From: Metallyticus violacea
Lineage: Eukaryota; Arthropoda; Insecta; Mantodea; Metallyticidae
Assembly (NCBI GenBank): GCA_030762175.1
Contig: JAUJEO010000019.1
Coordinates: 1,866,001 to 1,930,000, forward strand
Reading direction: 5' to 3'
Length of the DNA: 64,000 nt
How positions within the stretch are numbered: position 1 is the stretch's first letter; each line of letters begins with the position of its first letter. Positions 1-9,832 of this stretch are shown here, one piece after another. A program made the translations under genes and the position numbers. The notes under the pieces were generated by a model. The model was not told the DNA's origin. It did not search any database and was given only the letters and a program-made list of their open reading frames with translations.

Positions 1-3000
1 ACAAACGAAGTTTCTAAACTTCAAAAAAAAATTTTTTTTTTCGAAATTCTTTGCGCATAATATGCTTTTCTGAGGCTATCAAACTAGTATAATGAAAGAG
101 AACCAGTTATCTCAAACAAGAACGGAAAAAAAGTGATTCTAACGAATTTTCCAAACTCCAAAAAAATTTTTCTTCTTTTCGAGATTCTTTGCGCATAATA
201 TGCTTTTCTGAGGCTATCAAACTAGTATAATGAAAGAGAACCAGTTATCTCAAATAAGAACGGAAAAAAAGTGATTCTAACGAAGTTTCCAAACATCGAA
301 AAAAATTTTTTTTCTTTTCGTGATTCTTTGCGCATAATATGGTTTTCTGAGGCTATCAAACTAGTATAATAAAAGAGAACCAGTTATCTCAAACAAGAAC
401 GGAAAAAAAGTGATTCTAACGAAGTTTCCATACTTCGAAAAAAAATTTTCTTCTTTTCGAGATTCTTTGCGCATAATATGCTTTTCTGAGCCTATCAAAC
501 TAGTATAATAAAAGAGAACCAGTTATCTCAAATAAGAACGGAAAAAAAGTGATTCTAACGAAGTTTCAAACTTCGACAAATTTTTTTTTTATTTTCGAGA
601 TTCTTTGCGCATAATAATCTTTTCTGAGGCTATCAAACTAGTATAATGAAAGAGAACCAGTTATCTCAAATAAGAACGGAAAAAAAGTGATTCTAACGAA
701 GTTTCCAAACTTCAAAAATTTTTTTTTTCTATTCGAGATTCTTTAAGCACAAAATGCTTCTCTGAGGCTATCAAACTAATATAATGAAAGAGAACCAGTT
801 ATCTCAAACAAGAACGGATTAAAAGTGATTCTAACGAAGTTTCCAAACTTCGAAAAAAATTTTTTTTCTTTTCGAGATTCTTTGCCCATAATATGCTTTT
901 CTGAGGCTATCAAACAAGTATAATGAAAGAGAACCAGTTATCTCAAATAAGAACGGAAAAAAAGTGATTCTAACGAAGTTTCCAAACATCGAAAAAAAAT
1001 TTTTTTCTTTTCGTGATTCTTTGCGCATAATATGGTTTTTTGAGGCCATCAAACTAGTATAATGAAAGAGAACCAGTTATCTCAAACAAGAACGGAAAAA
1101 AAGTGATTCTAACGAAGTTTCCATACTTCGAAAAAAATTTTTCTTCTTTTCGAGATTCTTTGCGCATAATATGCTTTTCTGAGGCTATCAAACTAGTATA
1201 ATAAAAGAGAACCAGTTATCTCAAATAAGAACGGAAAAAAAGTGATTCTAACGAAGTTTCAAACTTCGACAAATTTTTTTTTTATTTTCGAGATTCTTTG
1301 CGCATAATATTCTTTTCTGAGGCTATCAAACTAGTATAAAGAAAGAGAACCAGTTATCTCAAATAAGAACGGAAAAAAAGTGATTCTAACGAAGTTTCCA
1401 AACTTCAAAAAATTTTTTTTTCTTTTCGAGATTCTTTAAGCATAAAATGCTTCTCTGAGGCTATCAAACTAGTATAATGAAAGAGAACCAGTTATCTCAA
1501 ACAAGAACGGATTAAAAGTGATTCTAACGAAGTTTCCAAACTTCGAAAAAAAATTTTTTCTTTTCGAGATTCTTTGCGCATAATATGCTTTTCTGAGGCT
1601 ATCAAACTAGTATAATGAAAGAGAACCAGTTATCTCAAATAAGAACGGAAAAAAAGTGATTCTAACGAAGTTTCCAAACTTCGAAAAAAATTTTTTTTCT
1701 TTTCGAGATTCTTTGCGCATAATATGCTTTTCTGAGGCTATCAAACAAGTATAATGAAAGAGAACCAGTTATCTCAAATAAGAACGGAAAAAAGTGATTC
1801 TAACGTAGTTTCCAAACATCGAAAAAAAATTTTTTTCTTTTCGTGATTCTTTTTGCATAATATGGTTTTCTGAGGCTATCAAACTAGTATAATGAAAGAG
1901 AACCAGTTATCTCAAACAAGAACGGAAAAAAAGTGATTCTAACGAAGTTTCCATACTTCGAAAAAAATTTTTCTTCTTTTCGAGATTCTTTGCGCATAAT
2001 ATGCTTTTCTGAGGCTATCAAACTAGTTTAATAAAAGCGAACCAGTTATCTCAAATAAGAACGGAAAAAAAGTGATTCTAACGAAGTTTCAAACTTCGAC
2101 AAATTTTTTTTTTTATTTTCGAGATTCTTTGCGCATAATATGCTTTTCTGAGGCTATCGAATTAGTATAATGAAAGAGAACCAGTTATCTCAAATAAGAA
2201 CGGAAAAAAAGTGATTCTAACGAAGTTTCCAAACATCGAAAAAAAATTTTTCCTTTTCGTGATTCTTTGCTCATAATATGCTTTTCTGAGGCTATCAAAC
2301 TAGTATAATGAAAGAGAACCAGTTAACAAAAATAAGAATGAAAAAAAGTGTTTCTAAAGAAGTTTCCAAACTTCGAAAAAAGATTTTTTTCTTTTCGAGA
2401 TTCTTTGCGCATAATATGCTTTTCTGAGGCTATCAAACTAGTATAATGAAAGGGAACCAGTTATCTCAAATAAGAATGGAAAAAAAGTGATTCTAAGGAA
2501 GTTTCCAAACTTCGAAAAAAATTTTTTTTCTTTTCGAGATACTTTGCGCATAATATGCTTTTCTGAGGCTATCAAACTAGTATAATGAAAGAGAACCAGT
2601 TATCTCAAATAAGAATGGAAAAAAAGTGATTCTAAGTAAGTTTCCAAACTTCGAAAAAAAATTTTTTTCATTTCGAGATTCTTTGCGCATAATATGCTTT
2701 TCTGAGGCTATCAAACTACTATAATGAAAAGGAACCAGTTATCTCAAATAAGAACGGAAAAAAGTGATTCAAACGACGTTTCCAAACTTCGAAAAAATTT
2801 TTTTTTCTTTTCGAGATTCTTTCCGCATAATATGCTTTACTGAGGCTATCAAACTACTATAATGAAAAGGAACCAGTTATCTCAAATAAGAACGGAAAAA
2901 AGTGATTCAAACGACGTTTCCAAACTTCGAAAAATTTTTTTTTTCTTTTCGAGATTCTTTCCGCATAATATGCTTTACTGAGGCTATCAAACTAGTATAA

Positions 3001-3321
3001 TGAAAGAGAACCAGTTATCTCAAATAAGAACGGAAAAAAAGTGATTCTAACGAAGTTTCCAAACTTCGAAAAAAATTTTTTTTCTTTTCGAGATTCTTTG
3101 CGCATAATATGCTTTTCTGAGGCTATCAAACAAGTATAATGAAAGAGAACCAGTTATCTCAAATAAGAACGAAAAAAAGTGATTCAAACGACGTTCCAAA
3201 CTTCGAAAAAATTTTTTTTTCTTTTCGAGATTCTTTGCGCATAATATGCTTTACTGAGGCTATCAAACTAGTATAATGAAAGAGAACCAGTTATCTCAAA
3301 TAAGAACGGAAAAAAAGTGAT
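1..3321 (+). repeat. Higher-order copy A1
   Basis: First copy of the domain A programme. The first monomer reads ACAAACGAAGTTTCTAAAC and recurs at 3322 (offset 3321 bp, about 24 monomers). Internal order includes CATCG, CCATACTTCG, the short GTTTCAAACTTCGAC class, the AAGCATAAAATGC class followed by GAACGGATTAAAAG, the TTCCTTTTCG/TTGCTCATAAT class near 2250, a GTGTTTCTAAAG monomer, AAGGAAG, AAGTAAG and two CAAACGACG/TTTCCGCAT monomers (2751-3030). Relative to A2 it lacks two monomers near 1240. Confidence 0.85.
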
Positions 3322-6300
3322 ACAAACGAAGTTTCTAAACTTCAAAAAAAAATTTTTTTTTTCGAAATTCTTTGCGCATAATATGCTTTTCTGAGGCTAT
3401 CAAACTAGTATAATGAAAGAGAACCAGTTATCTCAAACAAGAACGGAAAAAAAGTGATTCTAACGAATTTTCCAAACTCCAAAAAAATTTTTCTTCTTTT
3501 CGAGATTCTTTGCGCATAATATGCTTTTCTGAGGCTATCAAACTAGTATAATGAAAGAGAACCAGTTATCTCAAATAAGAACGGAAAAAAAGTGATTCTA
3601 ACGAAGTTTCCAAACATCGAAAAAAATTTTTTTTCTTTTCGTGATTCTTTGCGCATAATATGGTTTTCTGAGGCTATCAAACTAGGATAATGAAAGAGAA
3701 CCAGTTATCTCAAACAAGAACGGAAAAAAAGTGATTTTAACGAAGTTTCCATACTTCGAAAAAAATTTTTCTTCTTTTCGAGATTCTTTGCGCATAATAT
3801 GCTTTTCTGAGCCTATCAAACTAGTATAATAAAAGAGAACCAGTTATCTCAAATAAGAACGGAAAAAAAGTGATTCTAACGAAGTTTCAAACTTCGACAA
3901 ATTTTTTTTTTATTTTCGAGATTCTTTGCGCATAATAATCTTTTCTGAGGCTATCAAACTAGTATAATGAAGGAGAACCAGTTATCTCAAATAAGAACGG
4001 AAAAAAAGTGATTCTAACGAAGTTTCCAAACTTCAAAAATTTTTTTTTTCTATTCGAGATTCTTTAAGCACAAAATGCTTCTCTGAGGTTATCAAACTAA
4101 TATAATGAAAGAGAACCAGTTATCTCAAACAAGAACGGATTAAAAGTGATTCTAACGAAGTTTCCAAACTTCGAAAAAAATTTTTTTTCTTTTCGAGATT
4201 CTTTGCGCATAATATGCTTTTCTGAGGCTATCAAACAAGTATAATGAAAGAGAACCAGTTATCTCAAATAAGAACGGAAAAAAAGTGATTCTAACGAAGT
4301 TTCCAAACATCGAAAAAAAATTTTTTTCTTTTCGTGATTCTTTGCGCATAATATGGTTTTTTGAGGCCATCAAACTAGTATAATGAAAGAGAACCAGTTA
4401 TCTCAAACAAGAACGGAAAAAAAGTGATTCTAACGAAGTTTCCATACTTCGAAAAAAATTTTTCTTCTTTTCGAGATTCTTTGCGCATAATATGCTTTTC
4501 TGAGGCTATCAAACTAGTATAATAAAAGAGAACCAGTTATCTCAAATAAGAACGGAAAAAAAGTGATTCTAACGAAGTTTCCAAACATCGAAAAAATTTT
4601 TTTTTCTTTTCGTGATTCTTTGCGCATAATATGGTTTTCTGAGGCTATCAAACTAGGATAATGAAAGAGAACCAGTTATCTCAAGCAAGAACGGAAAAAA
4701 AGTGATTCTAACGAAGTTTCCATAATTCGAAAAAAATTTTTCTTCTTTTCGAGATTCTTTGCGCATAATATGCTTTTCTGAGGCTATCAAACTAGTATAA
4801 TAAAAGAGAACCAGTTATCTCAAATAAGAACGGAAAAAAAGTGATTCTAACGAAGTTTCAAACTTCGACAAATTTTTTTTTTATTTTCGAGATTCTTTGC
4901 GCATAATATTCTTTTCTGAGGCTATCAAACTAGTATAAAGAAAGAGAACCAGTTATCTCAAATAAGAACGGAAAAAAAGCGATTCTAACGAAGTTTCCAA
5001 ACTTTAAAAAATTTTTTTTTCTTTTCGAGATTCTTTAAGCATAAAATGCTTCTCTGAGGCTATCAAAATAGTATAATGAAAGAGAAACAGTTATCTCAAA
5101 CAAGAACGGATTAAAAGTGATTCTAACGAAGTTTCCAAACTTCGAAAAAAAATTTTTTCTTTTCGAGATTCTTTGCGCATAATATGCTTTTCTGAGGCTA
5201 TCAAACTAGTATAATGAAAGAGAACCAGTTATCTCAAATAAGAACGGAAAAAAAGTGATTCTAACGAAGTTTCCAAACTTCGAAAAAAATTTTTTTTCTT
5301 TTCGAGATTCTTTGCGCATAATATGCTTTTCTGAGGCTATCAAACAAGTATAATGAAAGAGAACCAGTTATCTCAAATAAGAACGGAAAAAAAGTGATTC
5401 TAACGTAGTTTCCAAACATCGAAAAAAAATTTTTTTCTTTTCGTGATTCTTTTTGCATAATATGGTTTTCTGAGGCTATCAAACTAGTATAATGAAAGAG
5501 AACCAGTTATCTCAAACAAGAACGGAAAAAAAGTGATTCTAACGAAGTTTCCATACTTCGAAAAAAATTTTTCTTCTTTTCGAGATTCTTTGCGCATAAT
5601 ATGCTTTTCTGAGGCTATCAAACTAGTTTAATAAAAGAGAACCAGTTATCTCAAATAAGAACGGAAAAAAAGTGATTCTAACGAAGTTTCAAACTTCGAC
5701 AAATTTTTTTTTTTATTTTCGAGATTCTTTGCGCATAATATGCTTTTCTGAGGCTATCGAATTAGTATAATGAAAGAGAACCAGTTATCTGAAATAAGAA
5801 CGGAAAAAAAGTGATTCTAACGAAGTTTCCAAACATCGAAAAAAAATTTTTCCTTTTCGTGATTCTTTGCTCATAATATGCTTTTCTGAGGCTATCAAAC
5901 TAGTATAATGAAAGAGAACCAGTTAACAAAAATAAGAATGAAAAAAAGTGTTTCTAAAGAAGTTTCCAAACTTCGAAAAAAGATTTTTTTCTTTTCGAGA
6001 TTCTTTGCGCATAATATGCTTTTCTGAGGCTATCAAACTAGTATAATGAAAGGGAACCAGTTATCTCAAATAAGAATGGAAAAAAAGTGATTCTAAGGAA
6101 GTTTCCAAACTTCGAAAAAAATTTTTTTTCTTTTCGAGATACTTTGCGCATAATATGCTTTTCTGAGGCTATCAAACTAGTATAATGAAAGAGAACCAGT
6201 TATCTCAAATAAGAATGGAAAAAAAGTGATTCTAAGTAAGTTTCCAAACTTCGAAAAAAAATTTTTTTCATTTCGAGATTCTTTGCGCATAATATGCTTT

Positions 6301-6650
6301 TCTGAGGCTATCAAACTACTATAATGAAAAGGAACCAGTTATCTCAAATAAGAACGGAAAAAAGTGATTCAAACGACGTTTCCAAACTTCGAAAAAATTT
6401 TTTTTTCTTTTCGAGATTCTTTCCGCATAATATGCTTTACTGAGGCTATCAAACTACTATAATGAAAAGGAACCAGTTATCTCAAATAAGAACGGAAAAA
6501 AGTGATTCAAACGACGTTTCCAAACTTCGAAAAATTTTTTTTTTCTTTTCGAGATTCTTTCCGCATAATATGCTTTACTGAGGCTATCAAACTAGTATAA
6601 TGAAAGAGAACCAGTTATCTCAAATAAGAACGGAAAAAAAGTGATTCTAA

Positions 6651-6668
6651 CGAAGTTTCCAAACTTCG
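6651..6668. repeat. Dyad 1 of the reference monomer, 8-bp arms with 2-bp spacer
   Basis: CGAAGTTT-CC-AAACTTCG is a perfect inverted repeat with 8-bp arms. It is present in most monomers of the canonical class. It is broken in the CATCG class (right arm), in the CGACG class (left arm) and in the short class where TTTCC becomes TTTC. Short dyads like this are common in centromeric satellites and may extrude as cruciforms; no function can be proven from sequence. Confidence 0.9.
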
Positions 6669-6692
6669 AAAAAAATTTTTTTTCTTTTCGAG
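6664..6692. repeat. Dyad 2: CT(T)CGAAAA pairs with TTTTCGAG, A/T-run loop
   Basis: C24-T25, then C27 to A32, can pair with T45 to G50, then A51-G52, leaving T26 as a bulge and the A/T run plus one C as the loop. Its first arm overlaps the right arm of dyad 1, so the two structures are mutually exclusive. In the CATCG class the changes at positions 25 and 51 are complementary and keep the pairing. The central A7T8 run is also a typical intrinsically curved A-tract. Confidence 0.75.
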
Positions 6693-6701
6693 ATTCTTTG
6701 C

Positions 6702-6712
6702 GCATAATATGC
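6702..6712. repeat. Dyad 3: GCATA-A-TATGC
   Basis: A perfect 5-bp-arm palindrome around a single A, preceded by TTTGC. It is kept in most monomers. It is lost in the class reading AAGCATAAAATGC (for example near 1440 and 7530), in the class reading CATAATATTC (near 1305) and where the last part is TATGG (CATCG class of the first 28 kb). Confidence 0.85.
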
Positions 6713-6779
6713 TTTTCTGAGGCTATCAAACAAGTATAATGAAAGAGAACCAGTTATCTCAAATAAGAACGGAAAAAAA

Positions 6780-6918
6780 GTGATTCTAACGAAGTTTCCA
6801 AACATCGAAAAAAAATTTTTTTCTTTTCGTGATTCTTTGCGCATAATATGGTTTTCTGAGGCTATCAAACTAGTATAATGAAAGAGAACCAGTTATCTCA
6901 AACAAGAACGGAAAAAAA
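6780..6918 (+). repeat. CATCG-class variant monomer (exemplar)
   Basis: Compared with the reference monomer it has CATCG for CTTCG (6803-6807), TTTTCGTGATTC for TTTTCGAGATTC (6824-6835) and TATGG for TATGC. The first two changes travel together in nearly all members, at many sites across the window. The TATGG change is confined to the first 28 kb, apart from one degenerate copy near 63,255. The changes at positions 25 and 51 are complementary, so the stem 6803-6811 / 6824-6831 survives with the same bulged T. In domain A a CCATACTTCG monomer usually follows this class, so variants occur in a fixed order. Confidence 0.85.
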
Positions 6919-9832
6919 GTGATTCTAACGAAGTTTCCATACTTCGAAAAAAAATTTTCTTCTTTTCGAGATTCTTTGCGCATAATATGCTTTTCTGAGG
7001 CTATCAAACTAGTATAATAAAAGAGAACCAGTTATCTCAAATAAGAACGGAAAAAAAGTGATTCTAACGAAGTTTCCAAACATCGAAAAAAAAATTTTTT
7101 CTTTTCGTGATTCTTTGCGCATAATATGGTTTTCTGAGGCTATCAAACTAGGATAATGAAAGAGAACCAGTTATCTCAAACAAGAACGGAAAAAAAGTGA
7201 TTCTAACGAAGTTTCCATACTTCGAAAAAAATTTTTCTTCTTTTCGAGATTCTTTGCGCATAATATGCTTTTCTGAGGCTATCAAACTAGTATAATAAAA
7301 GAGAACCAGTTATCTCAAATAAGAACGGAAAAAAAGTGATTCAAACGAAGTTTCAAACTTCGACAAATTTTTTTTTTATTTTTGATATTCTTTGCGCATA
7401 ATATTCTTTTCTGAGGCTATCAAACTAGTATAATGAAAGAGAACCAGTTATCTCAAATAAGAACGGAAAAAAAGTGATTCTAACGAAGTTTCCAAACTTC
7501 AAAAATTTTTTTTTTCTTTTCGAGATTCTTTAAGCATAAAATGCTTCTCTGAGGCTATCAAACTAGTATAATGAAAGAGAACCAGTTATCTCAAACAAGA
7601 ACGGATTAAAAGTGATTCTAACGAAGTTTCCAAACTTCGAAAAAAAATTTTTTCTTTTCGAGATTCTTTGCGCATAATATGCTTTTCTGAGGCTATCAAA
7701 CTAGTATAATGAAAGAGAACCAGTTATCTCAAATAAGAACGGAAAAAAAGTGATTCTAACGAAGTTTCCAAACTTCGAAAAAAATTTTTTTTCTTTTCGA
7801 GATTCTTTGCGCATAATATGCTTTTCTCAGGCTATCAAACAAGTATAATGAAAGAGAACCAGTTATCTCAAATAAGAACGGAAAAAAAAGTGATTCTAAC
7901 GAAGTTTCCAAACATCGAAAAAAAATTTTTTTCTTTTCGTGATTCTTTGCGCATAATATGGTTTTCTGAGGCTATCAAACTAGTATAATGAAAGAGAACC
8001 AGTTATCTCAAACAAGAACGGAAAAAAAGTGATTCTAACGAAGTTTCCATACTTCGAAAAAAATTTTTCTTCTTTTCGAGATTCTTTGCCCATAATATGC
8101 TTTTCTGAGGCTATCAAACTAGTATAATAAAAGAGAACCAGTTATCTCAAATAAGAACGGAAAAAAAGTGATTCTAACGAAGTTTCAAACTTCGACAATT
8201 TTTTTTTTTATTTTCGAGATTCTTTGCGCATAATATGCTTTTCTGAGGCTATCAAATTAGTATAATGAAAGAGAACCAGTTATCTCAAATAAGAACGGAA
8301 AAAAAGTGATTCTAACGAAGTTTCCTAACATCGAAAAAAAATTATTCCTTTTCGTGATTCTTTGCTCATAATATGCTTTTCTGAGGCTATCAAACTAGTA
8401 TAATGAAAGAGAACCAGTTAACTCAAATAAGAATGAAAAAAAGTGTTTCTAAAGAAGTTTCCAAACTTCGAAAAAAGATTTTTTTCTTTTCGAGATTCTT
8501 TGCGCATAATATGCTTTTCTGAGGCTATCAAACTAGTATAATGAAAGGGAACCAGTTATCTCAAATAAGAATGGAAAAAAGTGATTCTAAGGAAGTTTCC
8601 AAACTTCGAAAAAAATTTTTTTTCTTTTCGAGATACTTTGCGCATAATATGCTTTTCTGAGGCTATCAAACTAGTATAATGAAAGAGAACCAGTTATCTC
8701 AAATAAGAATGGAAAAAAAGTGATTCTAAGTAAGTTTCCAAACTTCGAAAAAAAATTTTTTTCATTTCGAGATTCTTTCCGCATAATATGCTTTACTGAG
8801 GCTATCAAACTAGTATAATGAAAGAGAACCAGTTATCTCAAATAAGAACGGAAAAAAAGTGATTCTAACGAAGTTTCCAAACTTCGAAAAAAATTTTTTT
8901 TCTTTTCGAGATTCTTTGCGCATAATATGCTCTTCTGAGGCTATCAAAGTAGTATAATGAAAGAGAACCAGTTATCTCAAATAAGAACGGAAAAAAAGTG
9001 ATTCTAACGTAGTTTCCAAACTTCGAAAAAAATTTTTTTCTTTTCGAGATTCTTTGCGCATAATATGGTCTTCTGAGGCTATCAAATTAGTATAATGAAA
9101 GAGAACCAGTTATCTCAAATAAGAACCGAAAAAAAGTGATTCTAACGAAGTTTCCAAACTTCGAAAAAATTTTTTTTTCTTTTCGAGATTCTTTGCGCAT
9201 AATGTGCTTTACTGAGGCTATCAAACTAGTATAATGAAAGAAAACCATTGATCTCAAATAAGAACGGAAAAAAAGTGATTCTAACGAAGATTCCAAACTT
9301 CGAAAAAAAATTTTTTTCTTTTAGAGATTCTTTGCGCATAATATGCTTTTCTGAGGCTATCAAACTAGTATAATGAAAGAGAACCAGTTATTAAAATAAG
9401 AACGGAAAAAAAGTGATTCTAACGAAGTTTCCAAACTTCAAAAAAAATTTTTTTTTCTTTTCGAGATTCTTTGCGCATAAAATGCTTCTCTGAGGCTATC
9501 AAACTAGTATAATGAAAGAGAACCAGTTATCTCAAACAAGAACGGAAAAAAGTGATTCTAACGAAGTTTCCAAACTTCGAAAAAAATTTTTTTTCTTTTC
9601 GAGATTCTTTGCGCATAATATGCTTTTCTGAGGCTATCAAACAAGTATAATGAAAGAGAACCAGCTATCTCAAATAAGAACGGAAAAAAAGTGATTCTAA
9701 CGAAGTTTCCAAACATCGAAAAAAAATTTTTTTCTTTTCGTGATTCTTTGCACATAATATGGTTTTCTGAGGCTATCAAACTAGTATAATGAAAGAGAAC
9801 CAGTTATCTCAAACAAGAACGGAAAAAAAGTG

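Larger units (their letters stand above)
6641..6779 (+). repeat. Reference monomer (139 bp) used for numbering
   Basis: This copy is close to the commonest form and runs from one GTGATTC to the base before the next, exactly 139 bp. One of its bases is a variant: CAAGTATAAT instead of the usual CTAGTATAAT. In the canonical form I count 21 C and 21 G (about 30% GC) and five CpG sites, at monomer positions 11-12, 27-28, 49-50, 61-62 and 130-131. Positions used elsewhere in this annotation: dyad 1 at 11-28, A-run 29-35, T-run 36-43, TTTTCG box 45-50, dyad 3 at 62-72, CTAGTATAAT at 91-100, GAGAAC...CTC at 105-120, terminal A-run 133-139. Since 139 is not a multiple of three, a reading frame shifts at every monomer. 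Confidence 0.93.
3322..9832 (+). repeat. Higher-order copy A2 with extended tail
   Basis: Follows A1 at offset 3321, then at offset about 3600 after an extra 278 bp (exactly two monomers, one CATCG and one CCATAATTCG) at about 4563-4840. From about 6770 it leaves the A1 pattern and continues into a second run of the same classes (6780-8770). A tail of GTAGTTTCC, TATGGTCTTC and GTGCTTTACTG monomers follows (about 8990-9832). The segment 3321-8990 recurs at 9833-15503 at an offset of 6512 bp. Confidence 0.82.

Noticed and set aside
91..110. TAGTATAATGAAAGAG as a promoter with a TATAAT box
   Set aside because: TATAAT occurs once in nearly every monomer as part of an AT-rich unit, with no gene downstream and no matching -35 element at proper spacing. 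In a eukaryotic satellite it carries no promoter evidence.
6655..6668. TTGGAAAC on the minus strand as the centre of a CENP-B box
   Set aside because: The central eight bases match, but the essential flanking TTCG and CGGG are not at the required positions.
6651..6690. Rho-independent terminator (CGAAGTTT stem followed by T-run)
   Set aside because: The hairpin is AT-rich, recurs in every monomer, and has no transcription unit to terminate.
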